DNA of 64,000 nt from Portunus trituberculatus (Eukaryota; Arthropoda; Malacostraca; Decapoda; Portunidae): the NCBI RefSeq assembly GCF_017591435.1, contig NC_059259.1, forward strand, positions 828,130 through 892,129, in the 5' to 3' direction. The notes beneath the pieces were generated by a model. The model was not told the origin of the DNA. It saw nothing but the letters and a program-made list of their open reading frames with translations, and did not search any database. This document shows, in pieces, positions 1 through 10,123 of the stretch; the stretch's first letter is position 1; every line of letters starts with the position of its first letter. The position numbers and the translations under genes were made by a program.

Positions 1-545
1 TTAAGACTGATATTCAAGGAAAAATGAGTTGATTGAGGAGATATTTTCCATTCTAAGTATACTTAAGTTAACCTACATTTATAAATAGTTCCTTTCATTC
101 GATATTTTCAGATAAACAAAAAATAACATTCACGTTCCACTCGAAGTAACCAGATAAATATGATTCGTCCTCCTTTTATAACTACTCTCTTTTGAAATTA
201 CATTATGTGTCTTGATCTGATCTTCAAATCTATTACTCTCACCCTCTATCAGTAAAATATGATTGTAATACGTTGCCAGTAAACAGTTTCAAATATAGAG
301 TATAAAAGCATCTTTATCATCGTCAATCGCTATAGTAATTTTCTAAATATTTTTGCCATTTATGCAAACATTAGGATTGAATATATTCATTAATTTACCA
401 CACATACAATACTGTACTCTAAGGATGAAAGGTCTTTTATCTATGTGTTTCGTTAACTTGAAAGTGAAAAGCTTCAAGTTTTGTTGATATGTATGTTATT
501 GTTACGTATGCCCCTTTACCTGCCGATTATCAAGGATACTCCTCA
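1..545. other. unassigned AT-rich flank
   Basis: No convincing coding frame, RNA gene or repeat family was recognised. The sequence is AT-rich with short frames only. Confidence 0.5.
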
Positions 546-766
546 GCCCTCATAGCATGGCAGAAACACCAGGGGAGACACAAGATTTATTCACTTTGGC
601 GAAGATCTGATGGCCGTAGTCATAAGTGAAATAGCAAGGAGAGGCACTCATAGGCCAGACATACGCAGGCAAACAGACAAACAGGCATGTGAGAGAAACC
701 ACAGTCACTAGGGTCAACTTCCTGGGTTTATTTACCACCCGACACACACCCGCAGGTTCACTAGAC
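546..766 (-). other. unassigned segment with a minus-strand AATAAA
   Basis: The minus strand carries AATAAA at 591-586 and an open frame that runs on into the antisense of the neighbouring LINE. It could be the 3' end of a transcript or of an LTR. No family was recognised. It abuts the LINE at about 767 with no visible target site duplication. Confidence 0.3.
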
Positions 767-1171
767 TTGCCTGGTGCCGCTAACGGTTCCGCACCTACTA
801 GTGGAATACCCCAGTTTAACTGACTTAAGACACCGCTACCTCTGCCGCGGTAGAGATAGCGCTGTCTATTATATCTCAAAGGTCCTTGGATTAGAGTGCC
901 TGGCCCAAGGCCATGACATTTCTAGATTTTTTGGAGAAGCTGGCCTTCTCCCAAAGCTGTGAATTTTATTTTATTTTACTTTTATGTATTTTGATGTTTT
1001 ATTTAGGTTTATAGTATTTTTAGTTTTTACCTTTTTAATTGTATTGTTTTTAATCACTTTTAATTAGTTTTTTTTTCATATATACACGTTTGTTGCATTT
1101 CATTTATAGTAGCGGCGCCATATGACCGTCGTTGTTGCGGCGCCATTAATTTAAAATCCATTCATCCATCC
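767..1171 (+). mobile_element. LINE (I-type, subfamily A), 3' end only
   Basis: The frame at 774-962 is the C-terminal end of an I-type LINE ORF2: the tail after RNase H, ending in a conserved EAGLLPKL-like terminus. An AT-rich 3' UTR follows. It contains two GGCGCC hexamers (1114-1119 and 1139-1144) that can pair, and ends in an ATCC-type repeat tail at 1171. The 5' part is missing. A second LINE copy starts directly after the tail, exactly as at 58823. Family assignment rests on the EN-RT-RNase H layout of the longer copies in this window. Confidence 0.85.
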
Positions 1172-1989
1172 TGTTAAGGCATCTAGTAGGAAGGCATTAT
1201 CCCTTCTTCGGGTTTTAAGTCACACCTCTCTGGGTGCGGATAGGGACACTCTACTGCTTCTTCACCGTACACTTCTCCTTCTCAAGTTGGAATACGGTTG
1301 TAAGATCTACTCCTCTGCAACGGAGGCACGGCTACGCGTGATGGACTCGCACTAGTGCATCATGCTGGGGTCCGGTTGGCTACGGGTGCATTTCGGACAT
1401 CTCCAGTTACTAGCATCCTAGTGGATGCTGGCTTCTGTCCGTTCGACCTCCGGCGCCAGTCTTCGTTGCTCAGGTGTTGGTTTCGTATCCACCGTCTTCC
1501 TGATTCAGTCCCTCGTGTTTCAATGTTACGGATGCGCGTTTGCAGGCGTATGTCACTCAACCTATTCTCCCTAAACCTTTTGGCCTTCGAGTCACCTTTC
1601 TCATGTTAGATTTATCTATCGCCCCCACTTCTGTCTACTCTTTCCGACTCTCTCGAGTTGGTTATTGGCAGCTTCCCGTTGTCTTGTTATGCCCTCCTGC
1701 AATGGATGGCAAAAATTATTTCCCGTCAGCTCTGTCTCACACATTGTTTTTAGAACGCTACTCTACCCATTCCTACGCCATCCCCGTCTTTACCGATTGT
1801 TCCAAATCTGATGCAAGTGTTGTGTTTGGTGTAGTCTTTCTCTCCTTTTACCGATCTGGTAGCCTTCCTTCAGTGGCATCAGTCTTTACTGCGAAGCTGT
1901 CCGCCATAGTCCTTGCTTTATAGAGTTATTTTTACACTCCTGGTTTCGTCTTTTACAATTTTTAGTGACTCTAGCAGTGCTCTTACTGC
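1172..1989 (+). mobile_element. LINE (I-type, subfamily B), 5'-truncated, first half
   Basis: This starts near the end of the RT domain and covers the connection region (1355-1609, in shifted frames) and the start of RNase H. The RNase H motif around FTDGSKSDA is altered to FTDCSKSDA at about 1790-1815. The copy is cut at 1989 by the Gypsy element and resumes at 7887. It is collinear with 58824-59620, so it is not an independent family. Several frameshifts make it non-functional. Confidence 0.85.
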
Positions 1990-2626
1990 TGTTACGGCCC
2001 GCCCGTAACATGCATTACTACCATCACCTCCTCCGCTTGTTACCACGTTCGCCACCTCTCCGCCTCCCCTTCCACGCCACCGTCTCGTGAACCTTCCACG
2101 TCACCGTTTCATGAAGCCCGGCTACTGTCCCGAAGTTGGATTCACGCGGCCCCTTTCGACTCAACCGAAAGTGTTGAGCCAGCTCTTGGTTTTCTGGATT
2201 GGCAGTTGAGATCCAAGCTTCAACCAGTGAACACAACGCCTCTTGGTTCTGCCGTGGGATCAACCATCACCCAGCATTTCACCACTGCGACACCGCATAA
2301 GTATCACTTCCCTCGTCCGTGTTTTCCACATTGCCTCTATATAGGATTAGGATTATTGTTAGGTATTAAGTTGGGTTCTTTATTGTTGTATTTATTACTG
2401 TGTTATATGTATATGTGTATGTCATTTTCCTGTGTTTCATGTTATATATCTGTGTTTCATGTTTCTTGTTATATATGTGTCAATTTCATTATGGGTTATT
2501 AAAATAGCTTTTAAAGTGACCCCTTTTGCATTTCCTCACCAGTTGAACCTGCAGTGTTTTTTTTTATTGTTATTGTTCACCGGCTCTCCGATGCCAATCT
2601 TACCAGTTTAACCGGTGAACGTAACA
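1990..2626 (+). repeat. 5' LTR of the Gmr1-like element
   Basis: It starts TGTTACGG and ends CGTAACA. It matches 7250-7886 at about 99% by eye, with a few substitutions and single-base indels. Confidence 0.93.
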
Positions 2627-2628
2627 AT

Positions 2629-2646
2629 TGGCGACCGTGACAGGAC
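2629..2646 (+). promoter_or_regulatory. primer binding site, tRNA-Arg type
   Basis: TGGCGACCGTGACAGGAC begins two bases after the LTR. It is complementary to the CCA-tailed 3' end of arthropod tRNA-Arg (a ...GTCACGGTCG-CCA end, from memory). The mdg1/412 group is known to use tRNA-Arg. A leader of about 630 nt without a recognised gene (2647-3274) separates it from gag. Confidence 0.8.
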
Positions 2647-3274
2647 CATTATAACCCATGTTCAGTGTTCCATTTTTCCAGTGACTTTTTTTCTGTGGTG
2701 TTGTGACTCTGATGTGTTTTTTTTCTGTGACTTACTCTGCGTGTGGTTTAAATTTACCTTTGTGCGTTCAAGTGGCTCCTTTTGGGTTAAACGTGCTTCG
2801 TGACTTTCATTGGTATCGCATAGCAGTGGTAGAGCAGGAAACCAGGTAGAAAGGCGTGTTCACCGATAGCACTTATCTCTAGTTTTTGCACATAGGCAGG
2901 TGTGTAATAAGTGTTATCCAAGTGTTGGGATCATCATATGTTCATGCGAACCCTCAATGCCCTCACTTCGCGGATCATTTTTCTCACTAGTTAGAATCGG
3001 CCATTTTAACTAGTCTCTCAGACTAATCCGCCTCCTTATCAATAACAAGTCTCAGTACAATTCGCTCCTCACTCTCAAGTCTCGTAACTAGAGTAATCCG
3101 GATCCCTCTTAATGCCGTAACTCTAGTTTACCCCTCATTAGTGATTGTACTCATAAGTGTTTACTTAAGTATAATCTAGGTAATTTCAAGGTTGCCTTTA
3201 TTATCACTCTGCCAAGTTCCTCACTTAAGTAATTCGCTTATCATTTTTTTGTTGTGGTTTAACATCTATTTAAT

Positions 3275-4510
3275 ATGGCTTCCGCTCAGTTTAACGTTGA
3301 AGATTTTTGTGCCGACCCTTCTCTGGAACAACTTAAATATGCTAATATAAAGAAGGACCAATGGAAAGCCATCGCTAAACATTTTGATGTTCCCATCACG
3401 TCTCAGATGACTAAAGAGGTCATTAAGAATGTAGTTGTTGAACATCTAGTGCAAGAAGGTCAGTTGCTAGGAAATGCCATAGAAGAGTTAACTCCCATGT
3501 CAGCCTCTACGAGGACTATAATACACAGTCCCCAGGAAGAACAGGATAAGAGTAGGATAAGTCAATGGGAAATTGAGAAGCTTAAACTAGAATACCGGAT
3601 GCATGAAAACAAATGCAACTACAGGCAGAAAAGAAGCAAAAGAAATGCAACTACAGGAAAAACAAATGCAACTACAGGCAGAAAAGGAAGAGAGAATTTC
3701 AGTTACAACTTAAAAGGCAGGAGAAAGAGTTAGAAATTCAGGAGTTAACCCTACGAAATGACGCTAAGTTTAGAGGGAAGAAATAGATATAAAGAAAAAG
3801 TTAGCAAGCTTTAATCCTGCTACAGCTGCTCCGCTAGTTCCCCCTTTTGATGAATCTGATGTTGACGGGTCATTTCGCGCTTTTGAGAGCATTGCTAATA
3901 GGAATAAATGGCCCAAGGATCAGTGGGTGTCTCTCCTTGTCCCTAAGCTAGTAGGAAAAGCTTATAGGGTATACAACGGCCTTAGTGATGAGGTAGAATA
4001 TGAAGAGATCAAAGGTAACATTCTAGACGCCTACTCTATCACTTCTGATGGATACAGACAACAGTTTCGAAAGTATGTGAAACCAGAGTCTCACACCTAT
4101 GTTGAATTCGCTAGTGAGAAACTAAGACAATTTAAGAAATGGTTAGCCGCCCTTAACATTACCACCTTTTCGGAGTTGCTCAATCTAATGGTCCTGGAAG
4201 AATGGAAGAACAAGTTACCTTTAATATTCTGAGGCATGTGGAAGAACGGGAGAGAGTGATCTTATGTCTGCCGCTAAAGTGGCTGATGCGTTTGCTTTGT
4301 TGATGGGATCCCTGGGTAGTAGAGGTCGTGGTTCACTGTCTAATGTTAGGTCCTCCTTTGGGGAAGGTTTTGGGGCGCGGGTGGTAAGCCAACCGGATTC
4401 TCGCCAAATGCATATAATTCCCCCTGGTGTACATACTGTAAGAAGCCAGGTCACACGATCCAGAAATGTAGACACCCAAATTGCAAGGGTTCTCAACGTC
4501 AATTTTCTTT
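3275..4510 (+). pseudogene. gag of the Gmr1-like element, broken
   Basis: The start at 3275 begins a 152-residue N-terminal frame rich in charged residues. After a frameshift, 3927-4232 encodes a capsid-like region (KYVKPESHTYVEFASEKLRQ). A third frame follows from about 4220. A zinc knuckle of the C-x2-C-x4-H-x4-C type lies at 4428-4482 (CTYCKKPGHTIQKC). The product would be the structural Gag that packages element RNA. At least two frameshifts prevent a full-length product. Capsid assignment is from motif resemblance only. Confidence 0.8.
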
Positions 4511-4589
4511 TGTGGCCCCTAGACCTAACACATTTGAGAACAAGAAACCAGTGGCCCTAGCTAACCCTGTCAACTCTCCTCTAGAACTT

Positions 4590-4950
4590 TATGACTCGTA
4601 CATGTATCAAGGTAAAGTGTCCCTGACTGATGGTAAAGACAAGGCAATAAATATCAAGGTTCTGCGTGATACAGGTGCTGCCCAATCCATCTTAAGGGAA
4701 GATGTCATCCCTAACATCAAACAGGCTTTCACTGGGGAGAAGGTGATCCTTACAGGTCTCGAATCACAGCTCTCCTATCCCTTGGCTAATATTAGCTTAC
4801 AGTGCCCGTTCATTTCAGGAGAGGTTGAGGTAGCCATTAAACCTGGTGAACTGCCAGTACCGGGGTACATCTTGTACTGGGTAATGATCTTGCGGGTAAC
4901 TTGGCTGTTCCAAACTTAATTGTTCTTGATTCTCCCTTAACAGAAAGTCC
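4590..4950 (+). pseudogene. retroviral-type aspartic protease region
   Basis: The frame 4512-4919 contains LRDTGAAQSIL, with the catalytic DTGA at 4668-4679, and a GNDLAG-like end reached in a shifted frame near 4885. In the family this enzyme cleaves Gag-Pol. It lies directly between gag and integrase, as expected for the Gmr1 order. The frame is lost near 4870. Confidence 0.8.
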
Positions 4951-4989
4951 CACTAAGACCCTGGACGAAACATCCCTCACTTCTTCCCA

Positions 4990-6320
4990 GTGTGTGCAGT
5001 CACCAGGTCTCAGTCCAAGTCCCCTGCCCTTTCATCACCTCCTCCACCAATGATTGCCTCTACTGACAACTTGTATAATGACATCATTTCAAAGGAGAAT
5101 TTGATTAATGCTCAGGAACAGGATCTCACTTTGGCTAAGATCAGACATGTTGCCAGTGAGACAAAGGATATGTCTAAATTGCCTTGTTTTTATTATCAGG
5201 AAGGAGTCCTGATGCGTGCCTACAGACCTCCTGAACTGAAACAACTAGACACCTGGTCAGAAACACATCAAGTTGTCATCCCTTGTCTGTAAGACCAGCC
5301 ATTATAGAACTAGCTCATGATGGATTGTCAGGTCATCTAGGCATCCAAAAAACCTACAAGAAGGCTCTTCAACATTTTTTTGGCCAGGAATGAAAAGGAT
5401 GTGTCACACTATGTAAAAACATGTCACATATGTCAAATTGTGGGTAAGCCTAACGAACGCCTTGTGCCAGCTCCTCTGACGCCTATTCCAGTTCAGACGG
5501 AGCCCTTCGAAAAGATCATTCTAGACTGCGTAGGGCCCTTACCCAAAACCAAACGAGGGAATCAGTATTTGTTAACCCTCATGGATCCCACTACCAGGTA
5601 CCCTGAAGCATTCCTCTTAAGAACATCACATCAAAGACCATTGTAAAACATCTAATACATTTTTCACCTCGGTAGGAATTCCAAAACAAATTCAGTCTGA
5701 CAAGGGTAGCAATTTCACTAGCCATTTTTTCCAACAGATAGTGAATGAGCTAAACATCGACCATGTTACCTCCTCGGCTTACCACCCCAATCCCAAGGCT
5801 GTCTGGAGCGGTTTCACCAAACATTAAAATCCATGATGAAGAAGTATTGCTTGGAGCATCAAGGAGACTGGGATGAAAGTATTTCTTTCCTTCTCTTCGC
5901 TTTAAGAGAATCTCCTCAAGATTCTTTAGGTTACTCCCTTTTGAATTACTCTATGGTAGACAGATCAGGGGGCCTCTCAAAATATTAAAGGATCAATGGT
6001 TTACTCAAAATACTCCTTCAAGCCCCAGTGTGTCTGACTACATCAGTAACCTTAAGAATAAAATCAGTGAAGTCAGATCTTTTGCTAAATCAAACTTCCT
6101 CAAATCTCAAACTAAAATGCAACAGAATTCTCTTCCCAAATCTGTCATGAGAAGTTTCAAACCAGGAGACAAGGTTTTACTTTTCTCCCCACTCCAGGCA
6201 ATGCTCTTCACAGTAAGTTCATGGGACCTTATGTTGTGGCTCAAAACTAAGTCCATTAAATTATGTGGTCCACACTCCTGACCGTCGTAAGGATTCCCAA
6301 CTTGTTCATATTAATCTAAT
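4990..6320 (+). pseudogene. integrase of the Gmr1-like element, broken
   Basis: A linker frame (4990-5292) leads into a zinc-binding HHCC region near 5300-5440 (CHICQIVGKPN). The catalytic core follows, with D at 5524-5526 (in DCVGPLPK), D at 5699-5701 (in SDKGSN) and E at 5806-5808 (in LERFHQT), so the DDE triad is still visible although spread over different frames. A C-terminal region (6030-6281, PGDKVLLFSP) and a VHTPDRRKDSQLVHINLMKP segment close the domain. Integrase sits before RT here, which is diagnostic of the element type. Confidence 0.85.
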
Positions 6321-6439
6321 GAAACCTTACCACTCCAGAGAACCAGAGGACGACTTGTCTCGCGCTGTACCTGTATGTCTGATAGGAAAGGAGTCTGGTC
6401 CTGTGCCCCCCGAGGAAGAGTCCGACATCGAATTCCTCT

Positions 6440-6791
6440 TCTTGTCACCTAAAGGACGCCCCTCAAACAGCCAAATCATGTCCAACCTTGATGAGGTGTT
6501 TCCTTCCTTAACACCTTCACAACAGTCTGATCTTAAAAAGTTATTGCCAGACTCCTACCCATTGCCCTTGATAGAGGACCTTATAGATAGTATAGGAGTA
6601 GCCAAATTTGTAACCACTATAGACTTGCTTAAAGGTTACTACCAGATTCCCCTCTCGGACGAGGCCCAAATAATATCCGCCTTCATCACTCCTTCGGACT
6701 ATACCAATACACAGTGATGCCCTTTGGATTGTCTAATGCTCCCGCCACCTTCCAGAGGGCTATAAATTACATAACTCAGGACTTGGAGGGC
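6440..6791 (+). pseudogene. reverse transcriptase, N-terminal half only, fused to innexin
   Basis: LPDSYPLPLIEDLID, IDLLKGYYQIPL (first catalytic Asp) and MPFGLSNAPATFQRAI mark a Gypsy RT. About 80-90 residues expected before PDSYPLPL are missing (joint near 6545). Frame is lost at about 6700-6715. The domain stops at AINYITQDLEG, just before the expected YxDD active-site strand, and continues in frame into innexin sequence. Without YxDD it cannot be an active polymerase. Confidence 0.85.
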
Positions 6792-7124
6792 AACATCTAC
6801 TTCACCGACCTGTTCCTGGGCGGCACCTTCCTCACCTACGGCACGGAGGTCATCAACTTCCCTGACATGGACCCCGAGAAGCGCATCGATCCCATGACAC
6901 GCATCTTCCCCAGAGTCACCAAGTGCACCTTCAGGAAGTTCGGCCCTTCGGGAACCATCGAGACCCACGACACCATGTGTGTGCTGGCGGTTAACATCAT
7001 CAACGAGAAGATCTACATTTTCATCTGGTTCTGGCTGGTCTCTCTCACCACCATCACCGCTGTCTGGCTCGTGTATCGCCTCCTCGTCATCGTCTCCTCC
7101 GATGTGCGCTTCAAGCTTCTGCAG
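6792..7124 (+). pseudogene. captured host innexin fragment (gap-junction protein, C-terminal half)
   Basis: These 111 residues match the second half of arthropod innexins: FLGGTFLTYGTEVINF, FPRVTKCTFRKFGPSG, HDTMCVLAVNIINEKIY and the aromatic IWFW leading into the fourth membrane span and VYRLL. Innexins form gap junctions in invertebrates. The piece covers second extracellular loop sequence with its conserved cysteines, the fourth transmembrane segment and the start of the cytoplasmic tail. It is uninterrupted, GC-richer than the element around it, in frame with upstream RT, and bounded by Gypsy RT on the left and Gypsy RNase H on the right. It is therefore a transduplicated gene fragment inside an LTR element, not a gene in place. 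No intron is visible within it. Confidence 0.92.
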
Positions 7125-7129
7125 GTTCT

Positions 7130-7218
7130 TCCTTTGCGAGGTGCTGTGTCTGGTGGTGGGGGTGGACAACATCATCGCCGACGCCTTATCAAGATCTCCC
7201 GTCTCACCTCCTTCATGA
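7130..7218 (+). pseudogene. RNase H C-terminal scrap of the Gmr1-like element
   Basis: A frame shifted relative to the innexin segment reads VGVDNIIADALSRSPV, the typical end of Gypsy RNase H, and stops at 7218. It shows that the innexin piece replaced the RT core and most of RNase H. Confidence 0.75.
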
Positions 7219-7236
7219 GCCCATTACGGAGGTCTT

Positions 7237-7249
7237 AGGGGGGAGGAAA
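7237..7249 (+). promoter_or_regulatory. polypurine tract
   Basis: AGGGGGGAGGAAA lies directly against the 3' LTR, the expected plus-strand primer position. Confidence 0.85.
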
Positions 7250-7886
7250 TGTTACGGCCCGCCCGTAACATGCATTACTACCATCACCTCCTCCGCTTGT
7301 TACCTCGTTCGCCACCTCTCCGCCTCCCTTCCACGCCACCGTCTCGTGAACCTTCCACGTCACCGTTTCATGAAGCCCGGCTACTGTCCCGAAGTTGGAT
7401 TCACGCGGCCCTTTCGACTCAACCGAAAGTGTTGAGCCAGCTCTTGGTTTTCTGGATTGGCAGTTGAGATCCAAGCCTCAACCAGTGAACACAACGCCTC
7501 TTGGTTCTGCCGTGGGATCAACCATCACCCAGCATTTCACCACTGCGACACCGCATAAGTATCACTTCCCTCGTCCGTGTTTTCCACATTGCCTCTATAT
7601 AGGATTAGGATTATTGTTAGGTATTAAGTTGGGTTCTTTATTGTTGTATTTATTACTGTGTTATATGTATATGTGTATGTCATTTTCCTGTGTTTCATGT
7701 TATATATCTGTGTTTCATGTTTCTTGTTATATATGTGTCAATTTCATTATGGGTTATTAAAATAGCTTTTTAAAGTGACCCCCTTTTGCATTTCCTCACC
7801 AGTTGAACCTGCAGTGTTTTTTTTTATTGTTATTGTTCACCGGCTCTCCGATGCCAATCTTACCAGTTTAACCGGTGAACGTAACA
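7250..7886 (+). repeat. 3' LTR of the Gmr1-like element
   Basis: It is 637 bp, TGTTACGG to CGTAACA, near-identical to 1990-2626. The target site copy CTGC follows at 7887-7890, after which LINE sequence resumes. Confidence 0.93.
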
Positions 7887-8385
7887 CTGCTCTCTCCTCT
7901 ATTATTTCCCTTCACCCATTGGTTTTATCAGCTTTGGAGTGGCTATATCTGCTTACCAAAAGAGGATATTCTGTTGGGTTCTGCTGGGTCCCTGGTCATG
8001 TAGGTGTCCCTGAGAACGAGCAGGCAGATCGCCTTGCCAAAGAGGCGTCAAGTCGCGCTCCATCCCCCGCCCCTGTCCCATTTCGGGATGTATTCATGTG
8101 TATCCGTCTGGCGATTGTTGCAATGTGGCAGAGGAGGTGGCAAACAGGGGTTGCCACCTCGAAAATGGGAGAGATCACCACTTCCGTTCTCCATGACTAG
8201 ACATACACGCACATCCGCGACCGCCGTACCCAGACTGTATTGGCGCGATTGCGAATAGGTCACACTTACCTTACGCAACGATACCTATTGACAGGGACCC
8301 TCAATCCTATTGTGATGACTGCCTGGTACCTTTAACCGTACGGCACTTGCTGGTTGAGTGCACTAGTTTGATAGACTTAAGACAC
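7887..8385 (+). mobile_element. LINE (subfamily B), second half after the Gypsy insertion
   Basis: This is the RNase H domain with GFCWVPGHVGVPENEQADRLAKEA (7975-8050) and the Cys/His tail CDDCLVP. It ends abruptly after the LRH motif at about 8385, where BEL/Pao-like sequence begins. The same joint occurs at 60120. Confidence 0.85.
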
Positions 8386-8556
8386 TTACCACCCTTCATC
8401 ACTTCATAATAGCAGAATCTAAAAACTCAAAGATGGTGTTTGCATCTTTATATAAATCTTGGAATTCTTTTACGGTGCATGCCACCCAACCTTTGCCTCT
8501 TCTTGCAAGCTTCTTTCAAGTCCTGAGACATCTTCGTAACAATAATCAGGGATTAA
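8386..8556 (-). mobile_element. BEL/Pao-like gag start, fragment
   Basis: This is homologous to 60121-60320. There it lies next to a primer-binding-site-like sequence and the edge of an LTR, which is the reason for the element call. Minus-strand frames encode a short basic helix-rich start (MSQDLKEACKKRQRL-like) and are broken. The sequence runs into the assembly gap. Confidence 0.45.
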
Positions 8557-9056
8557 NNNNNNNNNNNNNNNNNNNNNNNNNNNNNNNNNNNNNNNNNNNN
8601 NNNNNNNNNNNNNNNNNNNNNNNNNNNNNNNNNNNNNNNNNNNNNNNNNNNNNNNNNNNNNNNNNNNNNNNNNNNNNNNNNNNNNNNNNNNNNNNNNNNN
8701 NNNNNNNNNNNNNNNNNNNNNNNNNNNNNNNNNNNNNNNNNNNNNNNNNNNNNNNNNNNNNNNNNNNNNNNNNNNNNNNNNNNNNNNNNNNNNNNNNNNN
8801 NNNNNNNNNNNNNNNNNNNNNNNNNNNNNNNNNNNNNNNNNNNNNNNNNNNNNNNNNNNNNNNNNNNNNNNNNNNNNNNNNNNNNNNNNNNNNNNNNNNN
8901 NNNNNNNNNNNNNNNNNNNNNNNNNNNNNNNNNNNNNNNNNNNNNNNNNNNNNNNNNNNNNNNNNNNNNNNNNNNNNNNNNNNNNNNNNNNNNNNNNNNN
9001 NNNNNNNNNNNNNNNNNNNNNNNNNNNNNNNNNNNNNNNNNNNNNNNNNNNNNNNN
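8557..9056. other. assembly gap of exactly 500 N
   Basis: The run is exactly 500 N, a conventional fixed-size gap, so its true length is unknown. LINE subfamily B flanks it in opposite orientations. Confidence 0.99.
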
Positions 9057-10123
9057 CCCTGGTCAATAGGTATCGTTGCGTAAGGTAAGTGTGACCTATT
9101 CCCAATCGCGCCAATACAGTCTGGGTACGGCGGTCGCGGATGTGCGTGTATGTCCAGTCATGGAGAACGGAAGTGGTGATCTCTCCCATTTTCGAGGTGG
9201 CAACCCCTGTTTGCCACCTCCTTTGCCAGCTTGCAACAATCGCCAGACGGATACACTTGAATACATCCCGAAACGGGACAGGGGCGGGGGATAGAGCGTG
9301 ACTTGACGCCTCTTTGGCAAGGCTATCTCCCTGCTCGTTCCCAGGGACACCTACATGACCAGGGATCCAGCAGAACCCAACAAAATATCCTCTTTTGTTA
9401 AGCAGATATAGCCACTCCAAAGCTGATAAAACCAATGGGTGAAGGGAAATAATAGAGAAGAGAGCAGTAAGAGCACTGCGAGAGTCATTAAAAATTGTAA
9501 AAGACGAAACCAGGAGTGTTAAAAATACTCTGTAAAGCAAGGACCATGGCGGACAGCTTCGCAGTGAAGACTGATGCCACTGAAGGAAGGCTACCAGCTC
9601 GGTAAAAGGAGAGAAAGACTACACCAAACACAACACTTGCATCGGATTTGGAACCATCGGTAAAGACAGGGATGGCGTAGGAATGGGTAGAGTAGCGTTC
9701 TAAAAACAATGTGTGGGACAGAGCTGAAGGGAAATCATTTTTGCCATCCATTGCAAGAGGGCATAACAAGACAACGGGAAGCTGCCAATAACAAACTCGA
9801 GAGAGTCGGAAAGAGTAGACAGGAATGGGGGCGATAGATAAATCCGACATGAGAAAGGTGACTCGAAGGTCAAAAGGTTTAGGAAGACTAGGTTGAGTGA
9901 CATACGCCTGCATTGAAACACGAGGGACTGAATCAGGAAGACGGTGGATACGAAACCAACACCTGAGCAACGAAGACTGGCGCCGGAGGTCGAACGGACA
10001 GAAGCCAGCATCCACTAGAATGATAGTAACTGGAGATGTCCGAAATGCACCCATAGCCAAGCGGACCCCAGCATGATGCACGCGTAGGCGTGCCTCCGAT
10101 GCAGAGGAGTAGATCTTACAACC
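9057..10123 (-). mobile_element. LINE (subfamily B), minus strand, truncated at both ends
   Basis: Read on the minus strand it runs from the region after RT (10081-9488, MHHAGVRLAMGAFRTS, FTDGSKSDA) through RNase H (9540-9100, GHVGVPGNEQGDSLAKEA), ending at the gap. It is close to 58960-60025. Frames are open over 197 residues but shift between the two halves. Confidence 0.85.

Larger units (their letters stand above)
1990..7886 (+). mobile_element. Gypsy LTR retrotransposon, Gmr1-like, carrying a host innexin fragment
   Basis: This is a complete insertion with two 637-bp LTRs, a tRNA-Arg primer site, gag, protease, integrase, then a truncated RT, an innexin-derived segment, a scrap of RNase H and a polypurine tract. 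Integrase lies upstream of RT, the order described for Gmr1-type Ty3/Gypsy elements and unlike ordinary Gypsy. The target site duplication CTGC flanks it (1986-1989 and 7887-7890), and the empty site is visible in the related LINE near 59610. The LTRs differ at only about six places, so the insertion is young. Frameshifts in gag and integrase, an internal RT deletion and loss of the YxDD region make it non-autonomous. Confidence 0.9.

Noticed and set aside
550..879. 109-codon minus-strand frame as a secreted protein
   Set aside because: Its N-terminal part is antisense LINE sequence and no family is recognisable.
6979..7218. Independent 79-codon gene overlapping the innexin piece
   Set aside because: Its first part is an out-of-frame reading of innexin. 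Only the end is meaningful, as the RNase H scrap.
8433..9540. Long frames across the first N gap
   Set aside because: They run through undetermined bases and have no meaning.
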